Below, in pieces: positions 1-8,350 of a DNA stretch of 64,000 nucleotides. The DNA comes from Brucellaceae bacterium. Lineage in GTDB: Bacteria > Pseudomonadota > Alphaproteobacteria > Rhizobiales > Rhizobiaceae. Position numbers and translations under genes: made by a program. The notes under the pieces are model-generated. The model made no database searches, was not told where the DNA came from, and saw only the letters and a program-made list of their open reading frames with translations. How positions within the stretch are numbered: the stretch's first letter is position 1; each line of letters starts with the position of its first letter. Where the stretch lies: contig JACKJW010000006.1 of NCBI GenBank assembly GCA_020637755.1, positions 79,721 to 143,720 on the forward strand. Reading direction: 5' to 3'.

Positions 1-494
1 CGGCGGCGCCAGCGCACCGGCACGGGCGGCGCCGGCAGGAAATAGCGCAGCATGTCAAAGATGTTCTTCATGTCATATTGCAGGCCGAGCTTGCCGGTCA
101 TGAAGGCCGCGACTGCCCGGCGATCCTCCTCCGACAGACCTTCGGCCCGGCAGATTCGGGTATTGTAGGTGCGGTATTTCTTCAGCGGAACCGCAACGCA
201 GCCTTCGCCGAGATTGACCTCGATGAGCCGCGGGCGCTCGTCGGCGGGCCCCGTCCAGGGCAGTACATCACCCACATAGAGCGCGGCATGGCTCCATGTG
301 GACTGGGTCAGGTACTTGATGACAGCGGAAATATGCTGGTTGCCCTCGATCAGCAGCACATCGCCCGGCTTCAGGGAGGCCAGCAAGGTCAGCGGATCCG
401 ACGGCGTATAGGGCTTGTAACCCGACGATTCCTCCTGAAGCCGGTGCGCAAGGAACCGCCCGAATCTGTCAAGCCAGGTTTCTGCCTTGTCCAT
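1..494 (-). CDS. YiiX/YebB-like permuted papain-fold hydrolase, 3' end outside window
   Basis: The frame runs left from the ATG at 494, preceded by a strong GGGGAGG ribosome site, and is still open at base 1, so only about the first 164 residues are present. After a helical start, the segment LKPGDVLLIEGNQHISAVIK is followed by TWSHAALYVGD. The pattern GDVLLIEG...SHAALYVG is typical of the permuted NlpC/P60-like (YiiX/YebB) family, where the His of the SHA motif is part of the active site. The catalytic Cys is expected further along, possibly outside the window. Substrate unknown; the family includes amidases and lipid or peptide hydrolases. Family assignment rests on motif recognition only. 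Confidence 0.75.
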   Translation of the reverse strand, partial: MDKAETWLDRFGRFLAHRLQEESSGYKPYTPSDPLTLLASLKPGDVLLIEGNQHISAVIKYLTQSTWSHAALYVGDVLPWTGPADERPRLIEVNLGEGCVAVPLKKYRTYNTRICRAEGLSEEDRRAVAAFMTGKLGLQYDMKNIFDMLRYFLPAPPVPVRWRR

Positions 495-573
495 GGTGCA
501 ACCTCCCCGGATGCAGAAGAGGATCAGCAACGACGGCCGTGCGCAAGCACCTCACGCGCTGCGCCGCAGCTTT

Positions 574-1524
574 TTACAGGCGGTGAACGGCCCGGCCTGA
601 TTCATCTGTCGCCACACGCCAGAGCCGGGTGATGCGGCCCGCGATCAGCTCCGGCGCGTCGGCAAACAGGTAACCGGCCCCCGTCACCGCGCCCTCCCGC
701 AACACCAGTTGCCGCCTGCGGATCGCATCGCAGATCAGCGCCATGCCGTCTGGCCAATCGGCAAGATCGCGGTCCGCCTCGATGGCGCGTTGCAGTTCGG
801 CAAGGTCGTGGTCCTCGCCCAGCGCATCGGTCATCAGTTTCAGCGCGTCGGCGCGCAGGCGCATCTCGCCGGGCCAGGCTGCGTCGAGCAGGCGCATTTG
901 CATGCGATGGTGTTTGACGCGCGCGCGAAACGCATGCCAATCCGCAGCCGTGTTGCTTTGCCGCGCCGTTTCCAGACCGGCGATGGCATCGCGGCAGGTG
1001 CGCTTGATGCCGGCTTCCAGCACATCGCAGACGGCGCGCGGCTTGCGCGGAAGATCAAGCCTGGAAACTTTGTCGGCCGCCTCGCGGCATTTTTCCGCTG
1101 CCGATTCCAGCAGCCCCGGTGCATCCTTGGCGGTCTCCGATTTTTGCGCGCGATGCCGCAACCGGTCGCGCAGGCACAAGAGGGCAGCCTGGGTCTCGCC
1201 GGCATTGGCACCGTCGCGGGCCAGCACCTGCGCGGCCCGGACCAGCGCCTGAGGCTCGCGTACGACCGCCAGTGAAGCGGAAATGTCCCTCAATGCGTGA
1301 CCGGCTTTGCGCAATGGGCCGGGATCGGCGGCGCGCACCGTCCGATAGAGCGCCCGGACCCGCTTGATGGCCTTGCGCGCCTTGAAGGCCGCCTTGGCGG
1401 CAGCATTTGGACCGCCTGCATCGGCGGCGGCGTCGAGCACGCGGGCGGCAAGCGCCAGTTCATGGCGGGCCAGCTGCCGCACTTGCCCGTCGAACCGCTG
1501 TGCTGGATCGATCCGGTACGTCAT
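574..1524 (-). CDS. CHAD domain protein
   Basis: A 316-residue protein starting at MTYRIDPAQRF; an in-frame upstream extension to 1626 would overlap the CYTH gene and was not used. It is rich in Arg, His and Ala helices with conserved His-containing segments (RVKHHRMQMRLLD, ALGEDHDLAEL), the hallmark of the CHAD domain (conserved histidine alpha-helical domain), which binds polyphosphate in characterised members. It lies 5 bp downstream of the CYTH gene on the same strand, so the two are almost surely cotranscribed. In many bacteria CYTH and CHAD are fused in one polypeptide; here they are separate. Confidence 0.88.
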   Translation of the reverse strand: MTYRIDPAQRFDGQVRQLARHELALAARVLDAAADAGGPNAAAKAAFKARKAIKRVRALYRTVRAADPGPLRKAGHALRDISASLAVVREPQALVRAAQVLARDGANAGETQAALLCLRDRLRHRAQKSETAKDAPGLLESAAEKCREAADKVSRLDLPRKPRAVCDVLEAGIKRTCRDAIAGLETARQSNTAADWHAFRARVKHHRMQMRLLDAAWPGEMRLRADALKLMTDALGEDHDLAELQRAIEADRDLADWPDGMALICDAIRRRQLVLREGAVTGAGYLFADAPELIAGRITRLWRVATDESGRAVHRL

Positions 1525-1529
1525 GGGTC

Positions 1530-1991
1530 TCAAGCCGCCGGCTTGCCGGTCAGCGCCAGCTGCGTGTTGGAATAGCGCGCCTCGCCGGTCACTTCCCGGC
1601 CCACCCATTCGGGCAGATCCGGGCAATCGCTCTCGCTGGCCATCTCCACTTCCGCAACCACCAGCCCCTCCAGCCCGTCGTGATAGACATCGACTTCCCA
1701 GACGAATCCCGCATGGGCGACAAGATGGCGCGTCTTGTCGATCACATGGCCGATCCGGGCGTCCATCATGCGGCGCGCATCGGCCACCGGGACAGGATAC
1801 TCGAATTCGTCGCGCACCATGCCGATGCCGGTCTTGATCGCAAGCGTCGCCGTGCCGTCGCCGAGGATGCGGACTCGCGCCGAATTGCCGTCCGATGCAG
1901 CAAGATAGGCCTGCAGGATGAGCGTTCCTGCCGTCGCCTCCGCCCGCCAGTCACCCGAAATGACCAGGAACTTGCGCTCGATTTCCTTCAC
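1530..1991 (-). CDS. CYTH domain protein (triphosphate tunnel enzyme family)
   Basis: About 153 residues. The family signature EIERKFLV sits at residues 3-10 if translation starts at the GTG at 1991, which has a GGAG element about 8 bases upstream; this start puts the signature at the N-terminus as is normal for CYTH proteins. Alternating charged strands follow (RVRILGDGTATLAIKTG, VWEVDVYHDGLEGLVVAEVE), as expected for the eight-stranded tunnel that binds triphosphates and metal. Likely an inorganic triphosphatase or related enzyme acting on polyphosphate-like substrates, working with the CHAD protein encoded 5 bp downstream. Exact substrate cannot be read from sequence. Confidence 0.88.
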   Translation of the reverse strand: MKEIERKFLVISGDWRAEATAGTLILQAYLAASDGNSARVRILGDGTATLAIKTGIGMVRDEFEYPVPVADARRMMDARIGHVIDKTRHLVAHAGFVWEVDVYHDGLEGLVVAEVEMASESDCPDLPEWVGREVTGEARYSNTQLALTGKPAA

Positions 1992-2104
1992 TTGGGCGCT
2001 CCGCTCTCGCCGTTGACTGCCGCCAGTTAGGACCGGCCCATGTCGCCCCGTCAAGCTCCGGACCATGCGCGCGCCAGCTTGACCGCGGGACGCGGGATCA
2101 ATAG

Positions 2105-2120
2105 TTTAGAATCATTCCAA
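2105..2120 (+). promoter_or_regulatory. Irr-type iron control element (ICE box) before mbfA
   Basis: TTTAGAATCATTCCAA, an imperfect palindrome whose halves TTTAGAA and TTCCAA match the ICE motif bound by the rhizobial haem-responsive regulator Irr. It ends 11 bases before the mbfA ATG, so a bound repressor would cover the promoter or ribosome site. Irr repression of mbfA under low iron is established in Agrobacterium and Bradyrhizobium; here it is inferred from the site alone. Confidence 0.75.
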
Positions 2121-2131
2121 TAGGCTATCCC

Positions 2132-3115
2132 ATGTTCTCCCGCATCTTCGGCTCTTCCAAACGTTCCTTCGACAGTCTCACCGAGCAGGAGGTGCTGGCG
2201 CTGGCCATTTCCTCCGAGGAGGATGACGGCCGCATCTACCGTGCCTACGCTGACGGGTTGCGTGACGAATATCCCGCCTCTGCCAAGGTCTTTGACGAGA
2301 TGGCAGAGGAGGAGGACAACCATCGCCGCCGCCTGATCGAGATGCATCGCAAGCGCTTTGGCGAAACCATTCCGCTGATCCGCCGCGAGCACGTGCGCGG
2401 CTATTATGAGCGCAAGCCGGACTGGCTGGTCCGCCCGCTGGGTCTGGACAAGGTGCGCACCATGGCAGAGTCCATGGAAGAGCAGGCCCACCGCTTTTAC
2501 CTGGAAGCGGCAGGCCGCTCGTCCGATGCCGAAACCCGCAAGCTGCTCGGCGATTTGGCAGCCGCCGAAAAGGCCCATGAAACGCTCGCCCGCCGTCTTG
2601 GCATGAAGCACCTGACTGAGGACGTGAAGGAGGAGGAGGACGAGACGGCGCGCCGCCAGTTCATCCTCACCTATGTGCAGCCTGGGCTGGCCGGGCTGAT
2701 GGACGGCTCGGTTTCTACACTTGCGCCCATCTTTGCAACCGCCTTTGCCACCGGCGACACCTGGACGACCTTTCTCGTTGGCCTGTCCGCCTCGGTCGGT
2801 GCGGGTATTTCCATGGGGTTCACGGAAGCCGCCCATGACGACGGCAAGATTTCCGGGCGCGGTTCGCCGGTCAAGCGCGGGCTCGCCTCCGGTATCATGA
2901 CCGCCATTGGCGGCCTCGGACACGCCTTGCCCTATCTCATCCCGCAATTCTGGACCGCGACCACCGTGGCATCGGTCGTGGTGTTCATCGAGTTGTGGGC
3001 CATCGCCTGGATCCAGAATCACTGGATGGAGACGCCGTGGAGCCGTGCGATCTTCCAGGTGGTGCTCGGCGGTGCACTGGTTTTCGCCGCGGGCATGCTG
3101 ATTGGCAGCGCCTGA
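2132..3115 (+). CDS. mbfA: Membrane-bound ferritin MbfA (rubrerythrin-VIT1 fusion)
   Basis: 327 residues with two parts. Residues about 15-165 form a ferritin-like four-helix bundle with repeated Glu/His metal ligands (SLTEQEVLALAISSEEDDG, AEEEDNHRRRL, MEEQAHRFYLEAA, AAEKAHETLARRLG). Residues about 185-327 form a VIT1/CCC1-like membrane domain with several hydrophobic helices (GLAGLMDGSVSTLAPIFATA and following). This fusion defines MbfA, an inner-membrane iron and manganese exporter that protects against iron overload and peroxide in rhizobia. An Irr-type box lies directly upstream, consistent with derepression when iron is plentiful. Single-gene unit, divergent from the CYTH/CHAD pair. Confidence 0.93.
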   Translation: MFSRIFGSSKRSFDSLTEQEVLALAISSEEDDGRIYRAYADGLRDEYPASAKVFDEMAEEEDNHRRRLIEMHRKRFGETIPLIRREHVRGYYERKPDWLVRPLGLDKVRTMAESMEEQAHRFYLEAAGRSSDAETRKLLGDLAAAEKAHETLARRLGMKHLTEDVKEEEDETARRQFILTYVQPGLAGLMDGSVSTLAPIFATAFATGDTWTTFLVGLSASVGAGISMGFTEAAHDDGKISGRGSPVKRGLASGIMTAIGGLGHALPYLIPQFWTATTVASVVVFIELWAIAWIQNHWMETPWSRAIFQVVLGGALVFAAGMLIGSA

Positions 3116-3131
3116 ATCGCACGCGATTCAG
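3112..3131 (+). terminator. Hairpin at the mbfA stop codon
   Basis: CTGAATCGC and GCGATTCAG form a perfect 9-bp inverted repeat with a two-base centre, overlapping the TGA of mbfA. No clear T-run follows, so it may be a weak terminator or an RNA-stabilising stem. Confidence 0.4.
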
Positions 3132-3211
3132 CGAAAATTCATCTGTCTCCTGCAGAGTGTCTGGTCATAGGGACGGCGTGCCCTGTGGCCGCCATTTTCG
3201 GAGTTGGATCG

Positions 3212-3355
3212 ATGACCGTTTCCCATGCATTCGTGCGCGGGGCAGTGGCTTTGCGCGAATTCGTCTGGCCGACCTATCATCCGGAGCGCCACTACATGCG
3301 CGGCCCCGGCCCGGCCTGTGCACGCTGCAAGCGCCAGCGTCCAGCCCCTCACTGA
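3212..3355 (+). CDS. Possible small protein with CxxC motif (47 aa)
   Basis: A short open frame in the 250-bp gap between mbfA and the MOSC gene. It has an ATG with GGAG nine bases upstream and ends in TGA just before the convergent MOSC stop. The middle reads FVWPTYHPERHYMRGPGP and the tail contains CARCKRQ, a CxxC pair in a basic context that could bind a metal such as zinc. No homologue is recognised. The composition looks more protein-like than the surrounding shadow frames, but the gene is short and unproven. Confidence 0.35.
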   Translation: MTVSHAFVRGAVALREFVWPTYHPERHYMRGPGPACARCKRQRPAPH

Positions 3356-3364
3356 CGGCCCCGG

Positions 3365-3994
3365 TCAGGGCCGGTCGCGTTCGCCACGCAGATATTGCGC
3401 CAGACGTTCCTGCAAGGGGCTCGCCAGATAGCGTGCCCGCGTTTCCGCGCTGATGCGCTTGTAGGGATAGGTTTCCATCAACTCGCCAAGCGTGACCGCT
3501 TCGCCTGAGGACAGGCGGTGCGTGAACACGCCGCCTGCCTCGACGGGTCCTTCCCGGATCACCCGGCAATAGGCCCCGGCGCGCCCCTCCGCCATGAATC
3601 GGGCAGGCAGGTCCTTGGTGTCCATGTGGGCGGCGAAGGTGGAACACGGAATGCGGGGGCTGGTCACTTCCAGCTCCAGACCGGCCGAAATGAAGCGGTC
3701 ACCCACGCTCAGGCTGCGGCTGTCAAAGCCAGAAACCGTGAGGTTCTCTCCGAAGGAACCCGGCAGCAGCTCACGCCCGAGGATCATCTCGAAAAACGCA
3801 TAATCCTCGGTGGAATAGAGATAGACGGCCTGGTCCGGCCCGCCATGAACTTCGCGATGGACGATCTCGTCGCCTTCCAGCCCGAGGCGGGTGACCTTGA
3901 TGGCCCCGTTGCGCGGCCTCTTGTCGATGCCCGAAACACTGTCAGTTCCGCGGATGCGCCGGGCAATGCCGGTATTGACGCTGATGATCTTCAT
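3365..3994 (-). CDS. MOSC domain protein (YiiM-like)
   Basis: 209 residues starting MKIISVNTGIARRI. The segments GLEGDEIVHREVHGGPDQAVYLYS, GSFGENLTVSG and ELEVTSPRIPCSTFAAHM match the MOSC fold of the YiiM type, with the Cys of the RIPC segment as the conserved, probably molybdenum-cofactor-binding residue. The C-terminal helical tail (AETRARYLASPLQERLAQYL) corresponds to the small helical domain seen after MOSC in YiiM proteins. Likely role: molybdenum-cofactor-dependent reduction of N-hydroxylated compounds; the physiological substrate is not known. Transcribed divergently from the signal peptidase gene. Confidence 0.85.
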   Translation of the reverse strand: MKIISVNTGIARRIRGTDSVSGIDKRPRNGAIKVTRLGLEGDEIVHREVHGGPDQAVYLYSTEDYAFFEMILGRELLPGSFGENLTVSGFDSRSLSVGDRFISAGLELEVTSPRIPCSTFAAHMDTKDLPARFMAEGRAGAYCRVIREGPVEAGGVFTHRLSSGEAVTLGELMETYPYKRISAETRARYLASPLQERLAQYLRGERDRP

Positions 3995-4107
3995 GGGCGC
4001 GATGATCGCGGGTTCGGCGGCGCCGTCAACCTGTTTTGCGGCCCTGCCTCACTTTTGCCGCTTCCGGCAGTGCCCATGGCGCAAAGGATCAGGAAGAGGA
4101 CTTTCCC

Positions 4108-4827
4108 ATGCTGACTGCAACGCGCAATGCACTCCTGTTTGTATTTCAGGTCGCCGCGCTGGTGTTCCTCACCAAGTCCTTTGCCTTTGCCACCAATTTC
4201 ATTCCCTCCGAAAGCATGGTGCCGACGCTGGAAGTGGGGGACCGGATCGTGGTGACGCGCTGGCCCTATGGCTACAGCCGCCACTCGCTGCTTGTCGATC
4301 CGGGCTTTGCCTTTCCCGGTCCCGACGGGCGCGTCGCGGGCCGGCTGCCGGAGCGTGGTGATATTGTGGTTTTCACCCGGCCGCGCGACGGGGAAACGCT
4401 GGTCAAGCGCGTCATCGGCCTGCCGGGCGACCGGATCGCCCTTGATGGCGGCCGCCTCTATCTCAATGGCGAACGGGTCGCGCGCAAGGATCGTGGCACA
4501 TATGCCTATCGCGACGCCAACGGCATCGTCATCCGCGTCCACCGTTACGACGAGGTGCTGCCCGGCGGACGCACCCATGCCATCATCGAGCGCACCGACA
4601 GCGGCATGGCCGACACCATGGCCGAAATGACCGTGCCCGAGGGACAGCTCTTTGTCCTGGGTGACAACCGCGACAACTCGCTCGACAGCCGCTTCGAGGA
4701 AACCGGTCTTGTGCCGGTGGAGAACCTGCAAGGCCGTGCCGATCTCGTCGGCTGGTCGTTTTACACCTGCAAGGCCGAGCAGGGCCTTGCCTGTGCAAAG
4801 GCCCGGTTCCTGACGATGCTCCAGTAA
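4108..4827 (+). CDS. lepB: Signal peptidase I
   Basis: 239 residues from the ATG at 4108; an earlier in-frame start lacks family similarity. One hydrophobic N-terminal helix (residues 7-25) anchors it in the inner membrane. The nucleophile Ser36 lies in PSESMVPTLEVGDR and the general base Lys100 in LVKRVIGLPGD, both exactly as in S26 signal peptidases, and the GDNRDNSLDSR box is near residue 190. It cleaves signal peptides from exported proteins. It stands alone, not beside rnc-era as the principal rhizobial lepB usually does, so it may be a second copy; that is inference from context only. Confidence 0.93.
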   Translation: MLTATRNALLFVFQVAALVFLTKSFAFATNFIPSESMVPTLEVGDRIVVTRWPYGYSRHSLLVDPGFAFPGPDGRVAGRLPERGDIVVFTRPRDGETLVKRVIGLPGDRIALDGGRLYLNGERVARKDRGTYAYRDANGIVIRVHRYDEVLPGGRTHAIIERTDSGMADTMAEMTVPEGQLFVLGDNRDNSLDSRFEETGLVPVENLQGRADLVGWSFYTCKAEQGLACAKARFLTMLQ

Positions 4828-4842
4828 GTGCTGGCCGGGCCG

Positions 4843-5802
4843 TCAGCCCAGCCCGTCAAACAGCGCGGTGGAGAGATAGCGCTCGGCGAAGGAAGGAATG
4901 ATCACAACGATCATCTTGCCTTCGTTTTCCGGACGTGCGCCGACCTTTGCGGCGGCGGTCAGCGCTGCGCCCGATGAAATGCCGACCGGCACACCCTCCA
5001 GACGGGCGACGAGGCGGGCATTCTCGAAGGCTTCCTCATTGGTTACGGTCACCACCTCGTCATAGACCGAGCGGTCGAGGATGGCCGGGGCGAAACCCGC
5101 GCCGATGCCCTGGATCTTGTGCGGTCCGGGATTGCCGCCGGAAAGCACCGGCGAATCGGCCGGCTCCACCGCGATGACATGAACACCCGGCTTCCTTGCC
5201 TTCAGCACCTGTCCCGCGCCGGTGATCGTCCCGCCCGTGCCAATGCCGGAGACGAAAATGTCGACGGCGCCGTCCGTATCGTTCCAGATTTCCAGTGCCG
5301 TGGTGTTGCGGTGGATTTCGGGGTTGGCGGGGTTCTCGAATTGCTGCGGGATCACCGCATCCGGGAGACTGGAGGCCAGTTCCTCTGCCTTGGCGATGGC
5401 GCCCTTCATACCCTTCGGCCCTTCGGTCAGCACCAGTTCCGCGCCGAGAAGCGCCAGCATCTTGCGCCGCTCCACGCTCATGGTTTCCGGCATGGTCAGG
5501 ATCAGCCGGTAGCCCTTGGCCGCAGCCGCAAAGGCAAGCGCGATACCGGTGTTGCCGGAGGTCGGCTCGACGAGGATCGACTTGCCGGGACGGATGCGCC
5601 CTTCGGCCTCAAGCGCCTCGATCATGGCCAGCCCGATGCGATCCTTCACCGAGGCAATCGGGTTGAAGAATTCCAGCTTGCCGATGATCTGCGCCTTCAC
5701 GCCCTTCTCGGCGGCGAATTTGTCGAGACGCACCAGTGGCGTGTTGCCGATGGTCTGGGTGATCGAATCGTAAATGCGGCCGCGGCCGGGCTGTGCTGAC
5801 AT
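4843..5802 (-). CDS. cysK: Cysteine synthase A (O-acetylserine sulfhydrylase)
   Basis: 319 residues, normal length for CysK. The PLP-binding lysine is Lys53 in PIASVKDR; the substrate loop PTSGNTG is at residues 80-86 and the phosphate-binding loop GIGTGGT at 187-193. It makes cysteine from O-acetylserine and sulfide in the cytoplasm. It is convergent with lepB (15-bp gap) and has 145 bp of its own upstream sequence before dut, so it is probably transcribed alone. No unusual residues were seen. Confidence 0.95.
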   Translation of the reverse strand: MSAQPGRGRIYDSITQTIGNTPLVRLDKFAAEKGVKAQIIGKLEFFNPIASVKDRIGLAMIEALEAEGRIRPGKSILVEPTSGNTGIALAFAAAAKGYRLILTMPETMSVERRKMLALLGAELVLTEGPKGMKGAIAKAEELASSLPDAVIPQQFENPANPEIHRNTTALEIWNDTDGAVDIFVSGIGTGGTITGAGQVLKARKPGVHVIAVEPADSPVLSGGNPGPHKIQGIGAGFAPAILDRSVYDEVVTVTNEEAFENARLVARLEGVPVGISSGAALTAAAKVGARPENEGKMIVVIIPSFAERYLSTALFDGLG

Positions 5803-5947
5803 GGCGCTCCCTCATGCGATGGTTTTTTGGCAGGATAGGTGACAGACGCGGAAAAAACGAGACGTGAAACCGTCCGTTTCGGGGTTGATTGCGCAAACCG
5901 GTTCCCGTGACGGAATCGATCGAGAAAAAAATTCCGGCAATTGCCGT

Positions 5948-6403
5948 TCAACCGGTCCCCGTCGAGCCGAAGCCTCCGGCGCCGCGCGCGGTCTGGCCGG
6001 CATGGGTCCGCTCTTCCAGCCGCGCCCGCGTGACAGGCGCAATGACCATCTGTGCGATACGCATGCCACGCGTCACCTCGAACGGCTCCTGACCGAGATT
6101 GATCAGAAGCACCTTCACCTCTCCGCGATAGTCGCTGTCGATGGTGCCGGGCGTGTTCAGGCAGGTGATCCCGTTCTTGAACGCGAGGCCCGAACGCGGG
6201 CGGATCTGCGCCTCGAAGCCTTCAGGCAGCTCGAAGACCAGTCCGGTCGGCACCAGATCGCGCTCGCCCGGTTGCAGAACCATCGGGGCAGATGCTTCCA
6301 CGGCAGCGCGCAGATCCATCCCGGCGGAACCGGCCGTCTCGTAGGCCGGCAGGTCAAGGCCGGTCCCATGGGGCAGGCGAACGATGCCGATCACCGGATG
6401 CAT
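5948..6403 (-). CDS. dut: dUTP diphosphatase (dUTPase)
   Basis: 151 residues from the ATG at 6403, which lies two bases after the pncB stop, so the two genes are coupled. The five dUTPase motifs are present: AGMDLRA (I), PRSGLAFKNGI (III), a GTIDSDYRGEV stretch, RIAQMVIAP, and the C-terminal glycine-rich arm GGFGSTG that closes over the trimer active site. It hydrolyses dUTP to dUMP, supplying thymidylate synthesis and preventing uracil incorporation into DNA. In many rhizobia dut follows coaBC; here it is about 12 kb away. Confidence 0.95.
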   Translation of the reverse strand: MHPVIGIVRLPHGTGLDLPAYETAGSAGMDLRAAVEASAPMVLQPGERDLVPTGLVFELPEGFEAQIRPRSGLAFKNGITCLNTPGTIDSDYRGEVKVLLINLGQEPFEVTRGMRIAQMVIAPVTRARLEERTHAGQTARGAGGFGSTGTG

Positions 6404-6405
6404 GA

Positions 6406-7716
6406 TCACACCTCCACCTTCTGCGCCACGCGCTCGGCATCGCCGAAAAGCTGGATGTAGCGCTCGATCTCGGCACGGTCGCCGGTTGCCTTTTCCGGGT
6501 TGTCCGACAGTTTCACCGCCGGGCGGCCATTGGCCTGCGTAATCTTGCAGACCAGCGAAATGGCCTTCAGCTGCATGTTCTTTTGTGGTGCGCAATCCTT
6601 GAAGTCATTGGTGAGATTCGTGCCCCAGCCGAAGGCCATGCGCACCTTGCCATCGAAATGGCGGTGGGTCTTTTCAATCGTCTCGGTGTCCAGCCCGTCG
6701 GAGAAGATGAGAATCTTCTCGCGTGGATCGCGGCCCTTCGCCCTCCACCAGTCGATGATGCGCTGGCCGCCTTCGATGGGCGGCGCGCTGTCGGGGCGGA
6801 AGCCGGTCCAGTCGGCCACCCAGTCCGGCGCATGTTGCAGGAAGGAGGCCGTGCCGAAGGCATCCGGCAGAACGATCAGCAGGTTGCCGCCATAAAGCTT
6901 GTTCCAGTCCGCCAGCACCTTGTAGGGCGCAGCCAGCCGGTCGGCATCATTGTCCGCGAGCGCGGCATAGACCATCGGCAGTTCGTGGGCATTGGTGCCG
7001 ACGGCTTCGAGATCGGAATCCATGGCGAGCAGCACGTTCGACGTGCCGGTAAAGGCATCGCCGATACCTTCCTTCAGCGCCTGCACGCACCAGCGCTGCC
7101 ACAGGAAGGAGTGCCGCCGCCGCGTACCGAAATCCGAGATGCGCAGGTCCGGCAGGGCTTTCAGGCGCTCGGTCTTTTCCCACATGCGCGCCTTGGCGCG
7201 CGCATAGAGCACGTCAAGCGCAAAGGGACCCATGCCACGCATCGCCGCGCGAGACCGCAGTTCGTTGATGATGGCAAGCGCCGGGATTTCCCACATGGTC
7301 GCCTCGGCCCAGGAGGCGGAAAATTCCAGCTGGAATTGCCCGTCCCGGACCGTCAGTTCATAGGGTGGCAGACGAAATTCCTCGAACCAGGCGAGGAACT
7401 CTGGCTCAAAGATCTGCTTGCGGCCATAGAACGTGTTACCCGCCAGCCAGATCGCCTCCTTCTTGGAAAGCTTCAGCGTGCGGGCATGGTCGAGATGATC
7501 GCGCAATTCCTGCACGTCGATCTCGTCGGCAAGCCGCACCTTGTCGTTCCGGTTGATGAGCGTGAAGGTCACTTGCACGTCGCGGTGCATCTTCCAGATC
7601 ATCTGGAGCATCAGCAGCTTGTAAAAGTCCGTGTCCAGCAGCGAACGGACAATCGGGTCCAGCTTCCACGTATGGTCGTAGACGCGCTTGGCGATATCGG
7701 TGATGGTGGAAACCAT
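6406..7716 (-). CDS. pncB: Nicotinate phosphoribosyltransferase
   Basis: 436 residues starting MVSTITDIAKRVYDHTWKLD, full length for the PncB type. Recognisable segments are LLDTDFYKLLMLQMIWKMH near the N-terminus, FGTRRRHSFLWQ mid-protein, and GTSNVLLA. It forms nicotinate mononucleotide from nicotinate and phosphoribosyl pyrophosphate, the first step of NAD salvage (Preiss-Handler route). First gene of a two-gene unit with dut. The upstream 90 bp hold the transcription terminator of the preceding stress cluster. Confidence 0.96.
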   Translation of the reverse strand: MVSTITDIAKRVYDHTWKLDPIVRSLLDTDFYKLLMLQMIWKMHRDVQVTFTLINRNDKVRLADEIDVQELRDHLDHARTLKLSKKEAIWLAGNTFYGRKQIFEPEFLAWFEEFRLPPYELTVRDGQFQLEFSASWAEATMWEIPALAIINELRSRAAMRGMGPFALDVLYARAKARMWEKTERLKALPDLRISDFGTRRRHSFLWQRWCVQALKEGIGDAFTGTSNVLLAMDSDLEAVGTNAHELPMVYAALADNDADRLAAPYKVLADWNKLYGGNLLIVLPDAFGTASFLQHAPDWVADWTGFRPDSAPPIEGGQRIIDWWRAKGRDPREKILIFSDGLDTETIEKTHRHFDGKVRMAFGWGTNLTNDFKDCAPQKNMQLKAISLVCKITQANGRPAVKLSDNPEKATGDRAEIERYIQLFGDAERVAQKVEV

Positions 7717-7772
7717 GGTCGGGTCCGCTAGACGAGGGGCGGCCGGGGCCGCAAGCCCGCATCATTACGGAA

Positions 7773-7797
7773 GCGGGGCCTTGAATCCAAGCCCCGC
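7773..7797 (-). terminator. Hairpin terminator after the stress-protein cluster
   Basis: GCGGGGC and GCCCCGC form a perfect 7-bp stem with an 11-base loop, just after the end of the GyrI-like gene on the minus strand. Only weakly T-rich downstream. Confidence 0.5.
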
Positions 7798-7807
7798 AAT
7801 TGTTGCC

Positions 7808-8338
7808 TCAGTCCCTGAGCTTGAGAAGGATTTCCGTCTTCCAACTGGCCGGCTCGGGCGTGTCGTTGGGTGTCACCCGGTAGATTTCGATTTGCGCGGC
7901 CGGGGACCGCCCGTCTTCAGTGATGCTCTCGTCGGCCTCGAGCCCGTGCCCGCGCAGCCACCCCGACATCATGCAGAAGGCATCGAAGAGCCGGTCGTAG
8001 TGACCGGTATAGGTCGCGCCGATATGGCGCCCGGCAGGCAACGTGCCGGATGTGACGATTCCGTCTCCCGCAACCGGCGCGTCGAGCAAGGCGCCGACTT
8101 CCAGGTCGACCCCTCCATCTGCGGTAAAGCCCAGATAGCGGAAAAAGCCGGCACCTCCGGTGATGCCGCGTTTCTCCAGCCAGCCATAGAGGTCGGCGAA
8201 TTTGGGTGGCGCGAATTCAGGAAGATCAACCATCTTTCCCTGAACGCGAATGGCGGCATAGGGCCGCTCCTCAAGCATCTCAACCTGCGGGACCGTCAGA
8301 TGGGCTTCGTCCACGGCCGTTCTGGTTCCAGTCAGCAT
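7808..8338 (-). CDS. GyrI-like / AraC effector-binding domain protein
   Basis: 176 residues with no DNA-binding domain. Features of the GyrI-like small-molecule-binding (SOUL/BacR-type) fold are visible: an N-terminal strand VEMLEERPYAAIRVQGK, the middle RYLGFTADGGVDLEVGALLD, the segment LPAGRHIGATYTGHYDRLFDAFCMM, and the C-terminal AQIEIYRVTPNDTPEP. Proteins of this kind bind hydrophobic drugs or inhibit gyrase-poisoning peptides, but the ligand here is unknown. Last gene of a minus-strand run headed by a TetR regulator, 12 bp after a VOC gene, so likely part of that regulon. Confidence 0.8.
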   Translation of the reverse strand: MLTGTRTAVDEAHLTVPQVEMLEERPYAAIRVQGKMVDLPEFAPPKFADLYGWLEKRGITGGAGFFRYLGFTADGGVDLEVGALLDAPVAGDGIVTSGTLPAGRHIGATYTGHYDRLFDAFCMMSGWLRGHGLEADESITEDGRSPAAQIEIYRVTPNDTPEPASWKTEILLKLRD

Positions 8339-8350
8339 GGCAGTTTCTCC

